A DNA stretch of 64,000 nucleotides, taken from the NCBI RefSeq assembly GCF_040115645.1, contig NC_089549.1, positions 1-64,000 on the forward strand, read 5' to 3'. The position numbers and the translations under genes were made by a program. Below, piece by piece: positions 1 to 12,400 of this stretch. The notes beneath the pieces are model-generated. The model did no database searches, was not told where the DNA came from, and saw only the letters and a program-made list of their open reading frames with translations. Within the stretch, counting starts at the first letter, position 1. Every line of letters begins with the position of its first letter. This DNA comes from Euwallacea fornicatus. Taxonomy: Eukaryota > Arthropoda > Insecta > Coleoptera > Curculionidae.

Positions 1-3000
1 TCTAACCTGAACTAACCTGAACTAACCTGAACTAACCTGAACTAACCTGAACTAACCTGAACTAACCTGAACTAACCTGAACTAACCTGAACTAACCTGA
101 ACTAACCTGAACTAACCTGAACTAACCTGAACTAACCTGAACTAACCTGAACTAACCTGAACTAACCTGAACTAACCTGAACTAACCTGAACTAACCTGA
201 ACTAACCTGAACTAACCTGAACTAACCTGAACTAACCTGAACTAACCTGAACTAACCTGAACTAACCTGAACTAACCTGAACTAACCTGAACTAACCTGA
301 ACTAACCTGAACTAACCTGAACTAACCTGAACTAACCTGAACTAACCTGAACTAACCTGAACTAACCTGAACTAACCTGAACTAACCTGAACTAACCTGA
401 ACTAACCTGAACTAACCTGAACTAACCTGAACTAACCTGAACTAACCTGAACTAACCTGAACTAACCTGAACTAACCTGAACTAACCTGAACTAACCTGA
501 ACTAACCTGAACTAACCTGAACTAACCTGAACTAACCTGAACTAACCTGAACTAACCTGAACTAACCTGAACTAACCTGAACTAACCTGAACTAACCTGA
601 ACTAACCTGAACTAACCTGAACTAACCTGAACTAACCTGAACTAACCTGAACTAACCTGAACTAACCTGAACTAACCTGAACTAACCTGAACTAACCTGA
701 ACTAACCTGAACTAACCTGAACTAACCTGAACTAACCTGAACTAACCTGAACTAACCTGAACTAACCTGAACTAACCTGAACTAACCTGAACTAACCTGA
801 ACTAACCTGAACTAACCTGAACTAACCTGAACTAACCTGAACTAACCTGAACTAACCTGAACTAACCTGAACTAACCTGAACTAACCTGAACTAACCTGA
901 ACTAACCTGAACTAACCTGAACTAACCTGAACTAACCTGAACTAACCTGAACTAACCTGAACTAACCTGAACTAACCTGAACTAACCTGAACTAACCTGA
1001 ACTAACCTGAACTAACCTGAACTAACCTGAACTAACCTGAACTAACCTGAACTAACCTGAACTAACCTGAACTAACCTGAACTAACCTGAACTAACCTGA
1101 ACTAACCTGAACTAACCTGAACTAACCTGAACTAACCTGAACTAACCTGAACTAACCTGAACTAACCTGAACTAACCTGAACTAACCTGAACTAACCTGA
1201 ACTAACCTGAACTAACCTGAACTAACCTGAACTAACCTGAACTAACCTGAACTAACCTGAACTAACCTGAACTAACCTGAACTAACCTGAACTAACCTGA
1301 ACTAACCTGAACTAACCTGAACTAACCTGAACTAACCTGAACTAACCTGAACTAACCTGAACTAACCTGAACTAACCTGAACTAACCTGAACTAACCTGA
1401 ACTAACCTGAACTAACCTGAACTAACCTGAACTAACCTGAACTAACCTGAACTAACCTGAACTAACCTGAACTAACCTGAACTAACCTGAACTAACCTGA
1501 ACTAACCTGAACTAACCTGAACTAACCTGAACTAACCTGAACTAACCTGAACTAACCTGAACTAACCTGAACTAACCTGAACTAACCTGAACTAACCTGA
1601 ACTAACCTGAACTAACCTGAACTAACCTGAACTAACCTGAACTAACCTGAACTAACCTGAACTAACCTGAACTAACCTGAACTAACCTGAACTAACCTGA
1701 ACTAACCTGAACTAACCTGAACTAACCTGAACTAACCTGAACTAACCTGAACTAACCTGAACTAACCTGAACTAACCTGAACTAACCTGAACTAACCTGA
1801 ACTAACCTGAACTAACCTGAACTAACCTGAACTAACCTGAACTAACCTGAACTAACCTGAACTAACCTGAACTAACCTGAACTAACCTGAACTAACCTGA
1901 ACTAACCTGAACTAACCTGAACTAACCTGAACTAACCTGAACTAACCTGAACTAACCTGAACTAACCTGAACTAACCTGAACTAACCTGAACTAACCTGA
2001 ACTAACCTGAACTAACCTGAACTAACCTGAACTAACCTGAACTAACCTGAACTAACCTGAACTAACCTGAACTAACCTGAACTAACCTGAACTAACCTGA
2101 ACTAACCTGAACTAACCTGAACTAACCTGAACTAACCTGAACTAACCTGAACTAACCTGAACTAACCTGAACTAACCTGAACTAACCTGAACTAACCTGA
2201 ACTAACCTGAACTAACCTGAACTAACCTGAACTAACCTGAACTAACCTGAACTAACCTGAACTAACCTGAACTAACCTGAACTAACCTGAACTAACCTGA
2301 ACTAACCTGAACTAACCTGAACTAACCTGAACTAACCTGAACTAACCTGAACTAACCTGAACTAACCTGAACTAACCTGAACTAACCTGAACTAACCTGA
2401 ACTAACCTGAACTAACCTGAACTAACCTGAACTAACCTGAACTAACCTGAACTAACCTGAACTAACCTGAACTAACCTGAACTAACCTGAACTAACCTGA
2501 ACTAACCTGAACTAACCTGAACTAACCTGAACTAACCTGAACTAACCTGAACTAACCTGAACTAACCTGAACTAACCTGAACTAACCTGAACTAACCTGA
2601 ACTAACCTGAACTAACCTGAACTAACCTGAACTAACCTGAACTAACCTGAACTAACCTGAACTAACCTGAACTAACCTGAACTAACCTGAACTAACCTGA
2701 ACTAACCTGAACTAACCTGAACTAACCTGAACTAACCTGAACTAACCTGAACTAACCTGAACTAACCTGAACTAACCTGAACTAACCTGAACTAACCTGA
2801 ACTAACCTGAACTAACCTGAACTAACCTGAACTAACCTGAACTAACCTGAACTAACCTGAACTAACCTGAACTAACCTGAACTAACCTGAACTAACCTGA
2901 ACTAACCTGAACTAACCTGAACTAACCTGAACTAACCTGAACTAACCTGAACTAACCTGAACTAACCTGAACTAACCTGAACTAACCTGAACTAACCTGA

Positions 3001-6000
3001 ACTAACCTGAACTAACCTGAACTAACCTGAACTAACCTGAACTAACCTGAACTAACCTGAACTAACCTGAACTAACCTGAACTAACCTGAACTAACCTGA
3101 ACTAACCTGAACTAACCTGAACTAACCTGAACTAACCTGAACTAACCTGAACTAACCTGAACTAACCTGAACTAACCTGAACTAACCTGAACTAACCTGA
3201 ACTAACCTGAACTAACCTGAACTAACCTGAACTAACCTGAACTAACCTGAACTAACCTGAACTAACCTGAACTAACCTGAACTAACCTGAACTAACCTGA
3301 ACTAACCTGAACTAACCTGAACTAACCTGAACTAACCTGAACTAACCTGAACTAACCTGAACTAACCTGAACTAACCTGAACTAACCTGAACTAACCTGA
3401 ACTAACCTGAACTAACCTGAACTAACCTGAACTAACCTGAACTAACCTGAACTAACCTGAACTAACCTGAACTAACCTGAACTAACCTGAACTAACCTGA
3501 ACTAACCTGAACTAACCTGAACTAACCTGAACTAACCTGAACTAACCTGAACTAACCTGAACTAACCTGAACTAACCTGAACTAACCTGAACTAACCTGA
3601 ACTAACCTGAACTAACCTGAACTAACCTGAACTAACCTGAACTAACCTGAACTAACCTGAACTAACCTGAACTAACCTGAACTAACCTGAACTAACCTGA
3701 ACTAACCTGAACTAACCTGAACTAACCTGAACTAACCTGAACTAACCTGAACTAACCTGAACTAACCTGAACTAACCTGAACTAACCTGAACTAACCTGA
3801 ACTAACCTGAACTAACCTGAACTAACCTGAACTAACCTGAACTAACCTGAACTAACCTGAACTAACCTGAACTAACCTGAACTAACCTGAACTAACCTGA
3901 ACTAACCTGAACTAACCTGAACTAACCTGAACTAACCTGAACTAACCTGAACTAACCTGAACTAACCTGAACTAACCTGAACTAACCTGAACTAACCTGA
4001 ACTAACCTGAACTAACCTGAACTAACCTGAACTAACCTGAACTAACCTGAACTAACCTGAACTAACCTGAACTAACCTGAACTAACCTGAACTAACCTGA
4101 ACTAACCTGAACTAACCTGAACTAACCTGAACTAACCTGAACTAACCTGAACTAACCTGAACTAACCTGAACTAACCTGAACTAACCTGAACTAACCTGA
4201 ACTAACCTGAACTAACCTGAACTAACCTGAACTAACCTGAACTAACCTGAACTAACCTGAACTAACCTGAACTAACCTGAACTAACCTGAACTAACCTGA
4301 ACTAACCTGAACTAACCTGAACTAACCTGAACTAACCTGAACTAACCTGAACTAACCTGAACTAACCTGAACTAACCTGAACTAACCTGAACTAACCTGA
4401 ACTAACCTGAACTAACCTGAACTAACCTGAACTAACCTGAACTAACCTGAACTAACCTGAACTAACCTGAACTAACCTGAACTAACCTGAACTAACCTGA
4501 ACTAACCTGAACTAACCTGAACTAACCTGAACTAACCTGAACTAACCTGAACTAACCTGAACTAACCTGAACTAACCTGAACTAACCTGAACTAACCTGA
4601 ACTAACCTGAACTAACCTGAACTAACCTGAACTAACCTGAACTAACCTGAACTAACCTGAACTAACCTGAACTAACCTGAACTAACCTGAACTAACCTGA
4701 ACTAACCTGAACTAACCTGAACTAACCTGAACTAACCTGAACTAACCTGAACTAACCTGAACTAACCTGAACTAACCTGAACTAACCTGAACTAACCTGA
4801 ACTAACCTGAACTAACCTGAACTAACCTGAACTAACCTGAACTAACCTGAACTAACCTGAACTAACCTGAACTAACCTGAACTAACCTGAACTAACCTGA
4901 ACTAACCTGAACTAACCTGAACTAACCTGAACTAACCTGAACTAACCTGAACTAACCTGAACTAACCTGAACTAACCTGAACTAACCTGAACTAACCTGA
5001 ACTAACCTGAACTAACCTGAACTAACCTGAACTAACCTGAACTAACCTGAACTAACCTGAACTAACCTGAACTAACCTGAACTAACCTGAACTAACCTGA
5101 ACTAACCTGAACTAACCTGAACTAACCTGAACTAACCTGAACTAACCTGAACTAACCTGAACTAACCTGAACTAACCTGAACTAACCTGAACTAACCTGA
5201 ACTAACCTGAACTAACCTGAACTAACCTGAACTAACCTGAACTAACCTGAACTAACCTGAACTAACCTGAACTAACCTGAACTAACCTGAACTAACCTGA
5301 ACTAACCTGAACTAACCTGAACTAACCTGAACTAACCTGAACTAACCTGAACTAACCTGAACTAACCTGAACTAACCTGAACTAACCTGAACTAACCTGA
5401 ACTAACCTGAACTAACCTGAACTAACCTGAACTAACCTGAACTAACCTGAACTAACCTGAACTAACCTGAACTAACCTGAACTAACCTGAACTAACCTGA
5501 ACTAACCTGAACTAACCTGAACTAACCTGAACTAACCTGAACTAACCTGAACTAACCTGAACTAACCTGAACTAACCTGAACTAACCTGAACTAACCTGA
5601 ACTAACCTGAACTAACCTGAACTAACCTGAACTAACCTGAACTAACCTGAACTAACCTGAACTAACCTGAACTAACCTGAACTAACCTGAACTAACCTGA
5701 ACTAACCTGAACTAACCTGAACTAACCTGAACTAACCTGAACTAACCTGAACTAACCTGAACTAACCTGAACTAACCTGAACTAACCTGAACTAACCTGA
5801 ACTAACCTGAACTAACCTGAACTAACCTGAACTAACCTGAACTAACCTGAACTAACCTGAACTAACCTGAACTAACCTGAACTAACCTGAACTAACCTGA
5901 ACTAACCTGAACTAACCTGAACTAACCTGAACTAACCTGAACTAACCTGAACTAACCTGAACTAACCTGAACTAACCTGAACTAACCTGAACTAACCTGA

Positions 6001-9000
6001 ACTAACCTGAACTAACCTGAACTAACCTGAACTAACCTGAACTAACCTGAACTAACCTGAACTAACCTGAACTAACCTGAACTAACCTGAACTAACCTGA
6101 ACTAACCTGAACTAACCTGAACTAACCTGAACTAACCTGAACTAACCTGAACTAACCTGAACTAACCTGAACTAACCTGAACTAACCTGAACTAACCTGA
6201 ACTAACCTGAACTAACCTGAACTAACCTGAACTAACCTGAACTAACCTGAACTAACCTGAACTAACCTGAACTAACCTGAACTAACCTGAACTAACCTGA
6301 ACTAACCTGAACTAACCTGAACTAACCTGAACTAACCTGAACTAACCTGAACTAACCTGAACTAACCTGAACTAACCTGAACTAACCTGAACTAACCTGA
6401 ACTAACCTGAACTAACCTGAACTAACCTGAACTAACCTGAACTAACCTGAACTAACCTGAACTAACCTGAACTAACCTGAACTAACCTGAACTAACCTGA
6501 ACTAACCTGAACTAACCTGAACTAACCTGAACTAACCTGAACTAACCTGAACTAACCTGAACTAACCTGAACTAACCTGAACTAACCTGAACTAACCTGA
6601 ACTAACCTGAACTAACCTGAACTAACCTGAACTAACCTGAACTAACCTGAACTAACCTGAACTAACCTGAACTAACCTGAACTAACCTGAACTAACCTGA
6701 ACTAACCTGAACTAACCTGAACTAACCTGAACTAACCTGAACTAACCTGAACTAACCTGAACTAACCTGAACTAACCTGAACTAACCTGAACTAACCTGA
6801 ACTAACCTGAACTAACCTGAACTAACCTGAACTAACCTGAACTAACCTGAACTAACCTGAACTAACCTGAACTAACCTGAACTAACCTGAACTAACCTGA
6901 ACTAACCTGAACTAACCTGAACTAACCTGAACTAACCTGAACTAACCTGAACTAACCTGAACTAACCTGAACTAACCTGAACTAACCTGAACTAACCTGA
7001 ACTAACCTGAACTAACCTGAACTAACCTGAACTAACCTGAACTAACCTGAACTAACCTGAACTAACCTGAACTAACCTGAACTAACCTGAACTAACCTGA
7101 ACTAACCTGAACTAACCTGAACTAACCTGAACTAACCTGAACTAACCTGAACTAACCTGAACTAACCTGAACTAACCTGAACTAACCTGAACTAACCTGA
7201 ACTAACCTGAACTAACCTGAACTAACCTGAACTAACCTGAACTAACCTGAACTAACCTGAACTAACCTGAACTAACCTGAACTAACCTGAACTAACCTGA
7301 ACTAACCTGAACTAACCTGAACTAACCTGAACTAACCTGAACTAACCTGAACTAACCTGAACTAACCTGAACTAACCTGAACTAACCTGAACTAACCTGA
7401 ACTAACCTGAACTAACCTGAACTAACCTGAACTAACCTGAACTAACCTGAACTAACCTGAACTAACCTGAACTAACCTGAACTAACCTGAACTAACCTGA
7501 ACTAACCTGAACTAACCTGAACTAACCTGAACTAACCTGAACTAACCTGAACTAACCTGAACTAACCTGAACTAACCTGAACTAACCTGAACTAACCTGA
7601 ACTAACCTGAACTAACCTGAACTAACCTGAACTAACCTGAACTAACCTGAACTAACCTGAACTAACCTGAACTAACCTGAACTAACCTGAACTAACCTGA
7701 ACTAACCTGAACTAACCTGAACTAACCTGAACTAACCTGAACTAACCTGAACTAACCTGAACTAACCTGAACTAACCTGAACTAACCTGAACTAACCTGA
7801 ACTAACCTGAACTAACCTGAACTAACCTGAACTAACCTGAACTAACCTGAACTAACCTGAACTAACCTGAACTAACCTGAACTAACCTGAACTAACCTGA
7901 ACTAACCTGAACTAACCTGAACTAACCTGAACTAACCTGAACTAACCTGAACTAACCTGAACTAACCTGAACTAACCTGAACTAACCTGAACTAACCTGA
8001 ACTAACCTGAACTAACCTGAACTAACCTGAACTAACCTGAACTAACCTGAACTAACCTGAACTAACCTGAACTAACCTGAACTAACCTGAACTAACCTGA
8101 ACTAACCTGAACTAACCTGAACTAACCTGAACTAACCTGAACTAACCTGAACTAACCTGAACTAACCTGAACTAACCTGAACTAACCTGAACTAACCTGA
8201 ACTAACCTGAACTAACCTGAACTAACCTGAACTAACCTGAACTAACCTGAACTAACCTGAACTAACCTGAACTAACCTGAACTAACCTGAACTAACCTGA
8301 ACTAACCTGAACTAACCTGAACTAACCTGAACTAACCTGAACTAACCTGAACTAACCTGAACTAACCTGAACTAACCTGAACTAACCTGAACTAACCTGA
8401 ACTAACCTGAACTAACCTGAACTAACCTGAACTAACCTGAACTAACCTGAACTAACCTGAACTAACCTGAACTAACCTGAACTAACCTGAACTAACCTGA
8501 ACTAACCTGAACTAACCTGAACTAACCTGAACTAACCTGAACTAACCTGAACTAACCTGAACTAACCTGAACTAACCTGAACTAACCTGAACTAACCTGA
8601 ACTAACCTGAACTAACCTGAACTAACCTGAACTAACCTGAACTAACCTGAACTAACCTGAACTAACCTGAACTAACCTGAACTAACCTGAACTAACCTGA
8701 ACTAACCTGAACTAACCTGAACTAACCTGAACTAACCTGAACTAACCTGAACTAACCTGAACTAACCTGAACTAACCTGAACTAACCTGAACTAACCTGA
8801 ACTAACCTGAACTAACCTGAACTAACCTGAACTAACCTGAACTAACCTGAACTAACCTGAACTAACCTGAACTAACCTGAACTAACCTGAACTAACCTGA
8901 ACTAACCTGAACTAACCTGAACTAACCTGAACTAACCTGAACTAACCTGAACTAACCTGAACTAACCTGAACTAACCTGAACTAACCTGAACTAACCTGA

Positions 9001-9884
9001 ACTAACCTGAACTAACCTGAACTAACCTGAACTAACCTGAACTAACCTGAACTAACCTGAACTAACCTGAACTAACCTGAACTAACCTGAACTAACCTGA
9101 ACTAACCTGAACTAACCTGAACTAACCTGAACTAACCTGAACTAACCTGAACTAACCTGAACTAACCTGAACTAACCTGAACTAACCTGAACTAACCTGA
9201 ACTAACCTGAACTAACCTGAACTAACCTGAACTAACCTGAACTAACCTGAACTAACCTGAACTAACCTGAACTAACCTGAACTAACCTGAACTAACCTGA
9301 ACTAACCTGAACTAACCTGAACTAACCTGAACTAACCTGAACTAACCTGAACTAACCTGAACTAACCTGAACTAACCTGAACTAACCTGAACTAACCTGA
9401 ACTAACCTGAACTAACCTGAACTAACCTGAACTAACCTGAACTAACCTGAACTAACCTGAACTAACCTGAACTAACCTGAACTAACCTGAACTAACCTGA
9501 ACTAACCTGAACTAACCTGAACTAACCTGAACTAACCTGAACTAACCTGAACTAACCTGAACTAACCTGAACTAACCTGAACTAACCTGAACTAACCTGA
9601 ACTAACCTGAACTAACCTGAACTAACCTGAACTAACCTGAACTAACCTGAACTAACCTGAACTAACCTGAACTAACCTGAACTAACCTGAACTAACCTGA
9701 ACTAACCTGAACTAACCTGAACTAACCTGAACTAACCTGAACTAACCTGAACTAACCTGAACTAACCTGAACTAACCTGAACTAACCTGAACTAACCTGA
9801 ACTAACCTGAACTAACCTGAACTAACCTGAACTAACCTGAACTAACCTGAACTAACCTGAACTAACCTGAACTAACCTGAACTA
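1..9884. repeat. Telomere-like 10-bp tandem array
   Basis: About 988 head-to-tail copies of ACTAACCTGA fill the left end of the window; I saw no variant unit apart from the first base (t instead of a). The other strand reads TTAGTTCAGG. The C-rich strand runs 5' to 3' inward from the end, which is the orientation expected of a left chromosome end. Canonical insect telomeres are (TTAGG)n, and tenebrionid beetles use (TCAGG)n. This unit looks like one pentamer of each kind, TTAGT plus TCAGG. A telomere is inferred from position at the sequence end, orientation, length, homogeneity and motif. A long subtelomeric satellite is the alternative. Confidence 0.85.
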
Positions 9885-10090
9885 GTATATTTTGTAAATT
9901 ATTCTATCAGTTAGAATAATTCTAAATATTTTTAATTTTTTGACATGGATTCGTTTCTATTTTTCCATTTTCTGAACTAACCTGAGCTATTTCTTTTTTT
10001 TTAAAACTAACCCGGGTTGTTTTGTGTTTTCTGAACTAACCTGACTTACTTTCAGTTTGTTTTTCTTACCAACCCGGGCTCTTAATACTA
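9885..10090. repeat. Subtelomeric junction with degenerate telomere motifs
   Basis: Just inside the array, T-rich DNA carries scattered copies of the telomere unit. Exact 13-14-base matches (TGAACTAACCTGA) lie at 9972-9984 and 10031-10044. Variants with CCCGGG in place of the CCTGA part lie near 10005-10017 and 10069-10078. The same arrangement recurs at 17,715-17,823 in the second subtelomeric unit. The stretch marks the telomere-facing edge of each unit. Confidence 0.75.
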
Positions 10091-10159
10091 AATAAAACAA
10101 CTGTAGATATTTTCATTGTTTCTTCTTATTTCAAATATACAATTCCACAAAACAACAAA

Positions 10160-11080
10160 CAAATCAAATGAATAAAAACAATACAAATGAATAAAAACAA
10201 TACAAAAGAAAAAACACATATATAAAATTAAAAATGATTATAAAAGCCAATAAAAAGATTAGTAAAGGATGAAGAATCAAATCTAAAATTAAAAAAAAAA
10301 AGAAATGAAAAAGAAATAAAGAAGAAGATAAAATAAAGAAAAGAAACAATAAAACAAATAAACAAAGATAAAGATGAAAATAAAAATAAAGAAAATAAGA
10401 ATTAAAAAAAAAATGAATAAAATAGATAAAGAAAAAATAAATAAATAAATATTAAAAGTGAAAAAGGAATGAGAATAACAAATAAAACAATTAAGAAAGG
10501 AACATGAATAATAAGAAAACGAAAGAACAAAATAACAATTAAAAAATGAAAAACGAATGAGAATAACAAATAAAAAAAATTAAGAAAGGAACATGAATAA
10601 GAAAACGAAATAAAAAAAATAAACATAAAATGAACAATGAAAAAAGTAAAGAAAAAAAGATATAGAAACGAAATTATAAAAATTAAACATGATAAAAAAG
10701 AAAGAGAATAAAAAATAAAGTAAAGAAAATTAATAATAAAAAAATTGAAGCTAAAAGAAAGAAAACAAAAATAAAGAAACTGAATGATAAAAAAATTAAA
10801 AAATAAATGAATATTAAAAACCAAAGAGAAAAAAATAAAGATAAAATAAAAAGAAATGATAGAAAAATAATAAAAAATAAAAATGAAAAAGAGAAAAAAC
10901 TAATGAATAAAAATAAAGAAAAAATAGGTAGCAACAAATAAAAAATGATCAAGAGAAAACAATACATTTAAAAAAAATGATAATAAAACTGAAAGAGAAA
11001 AAATTAAAAATAAAGAAAAAAATAAGAATTGAAAAATAAAAAATGATATTAATAAAAGAGGAAAAAAATTTTAAAAAACC
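10160..11080. repeat. A-rich purine-strand minisatellite, unit 1
   Basis: The plus strand is almost entirely A and G with some T and very little C. Words such as GGAACATGAATAA, AAGAAAACGAAA and GAATGAGAATAACAAATAAA recur in the same order with a period of roughly 85-90 bases, clearest at 10,460-10,620. The minus strand gives long phenylalanine/isoleucine/leucine reading frames simply because it is T-rich. I do not regard these as proteins. Confidence 0.7.
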
Positions 11081-11310
11081 GTTCTGTTAGAGGAGCCATC
11101 TTAAACTGATATATTTTCTGAGGTAACTTGTGAATCTAAATTATTATGACGATGAAGAAATTCGAACAAATATAAATAAACGACCGGGTGAATTGTTAGA
11201 GAGCCGAACGATCGAAAAAATTAGAAAAGAAAAAGTTACTAGGAAAACGTGTACTTTAGCTCCCATTTTTTCATTTCCCGAACCTTCACGAATAATGACT
11301 AACCCGAAAA

Positions 11311-12390
11311 ATGCTTAATCTAAACTTAAATACAGGGTCGTTCACGCCATATCAGATACTCTGTGGAAAAATTCAAGCGAAAGCTCGAGAATCGGGCAGG
11401 AAAAAGCTGGCTATCGCAACAACGAAGTCAGGCACCACCGTCGGAGCTAGGAGGCTACTCGAGTTCCTTTACAGGAACGAAACCGAGGACGTGTGCATCT
11501 TCGGAGTGCCCACAAGAAAGGGCAAAACAGAAAAGAAAACTTTCGCCGCCACCGCTGGGCAAGGAACGCCTATGCAGGTGGATGACAACGAGGCGAAAAT
11601 TATGGAGGAAAAACGGCAACGAGGCGTCTGGGCTAATAAGAAAAGAACAGACACAATTAAAATTAAACTGCAGGCGGGACAAGATTACGTCAAAGTTGTG
11701 AAAACGCTAAAGAGCGAGATAAACTTGGAAGAAGTCGGGGTTAAGGTTAAGAGCCTCAGAACCAACAAAGAAGGCGTGATCCAAGTTGGAATCGAGGGCA
11801 AGGATGAAGGGAAAAATAAATTCCTGGACCTCATCAAGGAAAAGACCAAAGAGGTCGGCGAGTCCGAACTCGTCACCAGGTCCAAAACGATATTCGTCAG
11901 AGATCTGGACGAGAGCGTTGAAGAAACGGAGATCGTGCAAGCCCTAAATGTGGCTGGCAACGTAGAAGTGGCCAGGGACGTCAAAATCGGATTGGCCAAA
12001 AAATCAAACAGGGCCGGTTTAAAACACGCCTTTGTGAGATTGCCCATAGAGGCGGCCAACAAGATCCTCACAAAGGGTCACATAAGAGTGGGGTGGTCCA
12101 AATGCAGGGTGGAAGAAGCGGATTCCCCACTTAGATGCTACAAATGTAGCAGATACGGGCATAGCTCGAAGAAATGCACGGTGAAAGACACAATGGAGGG
12201 AAAATGCCTGAACTGTTCCGAAAAAGGACATCAGGCAAAGAATTGCCAAAACCCCCCAAAATGTTACGCCTGCTACAAGGAAGGGGGAAATAATGACAAC
12301 GTGGACCACAAGGCCCAAAGCGTCCAATGCCCGGAGTACAAGAACGCCGTGCAGGAATGGAGGAGGACTCTTAAGACCAGACAGCGCTAA
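11311..12390 (+). CDS. Retrotransposon ORF1 (gag-like nucleic-acid-binding protein), N-terminally truncated
   Basis: The open frame encodes 359 residues and ends 10 bases before ORF2. Three zinc knuckles sit near the C-terminus: residues 276-289 and 299-312 are CX2CX4HX4C, and a third starts at Cys318 with a longer Cys/His spacing ending near Cys340. This is the arrangement known for ORF1 proteins of R1-clade elements, which bind the element RNA. A charged, probably coiled region (residues about 90-200) precedes the knuckles. The ATG at 11,311 lies in host subtelomeric DNA, so the first 19 or so codons are not part of the element. The first methionine inside the element is at 11,572. The natural N-terminus was lost by 5' truncation. 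Confidence 0.88.
   Translation: MLNLNLNTGSFTPYQILCGKIQAKARESGRKKLAIATTKSGTTVGARRLLEFLYRNETEDVCIFGVPTRKGKTEKKTFAATAGQGTPMQVDDNEAKIMEEKRQRGVWANKKRTDTIKIKLQAGQDYVKVVKTLKSEINLEEVGVKVKSLRTNKEGVIQVGIEGKDEGKNKFLDLIKEKTKEVGESELVTRSKTIFVRDLDESVEETEIVQALNVAGNVEVARDVKIGLAKKSNRAGLKHAFVRLPIEAANKILTKGHIRVGWSKCRVEEADSPLRCYKCSRYGHSSKKCTVKDTMEGKCLNCSEKGHQAKNCQNPPKCYACYKEGGNNDNVDHKAQSVQCPEYKNAVQEWRRTLKTRQR
11355..11368 (+). repeat. Target-site duplication, 5' copy
   Basis: GATACTCTGTGGAA precedes the retrotransposon. An identical copy at 15,817-15,830 directly follows its poly(A) tail. The intact target is seen in the second subtelomeric unit near 24,696-24,709 with one mismatch. Confidence 0.92.
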
Positions 12391-12400
12391 ATAACACGTA

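Noticed and set aside
1..9884. CRISPR array or bacterial repeat
   Set aside because: The repeat has no spacers and the rest of the window is clearly a spliced animal genome.
10164..10967. Minus-strand ORFs of 61-140 codons rich in Phe, Ile and Leu (also at 18,228-19,425)
   Set aside because: They are the T-rich strand of an A-rich minisatellite. Composition is near-homopolymeric and no start context, domain or conservation of frame is seen.
11130..11318. 62-codon ORF before the retrotransposon
   Set aside because: In the second subtelomeric unit the corresponding stretch (23,600-23,750) has indels that break the frame, so no coding selection is evident.
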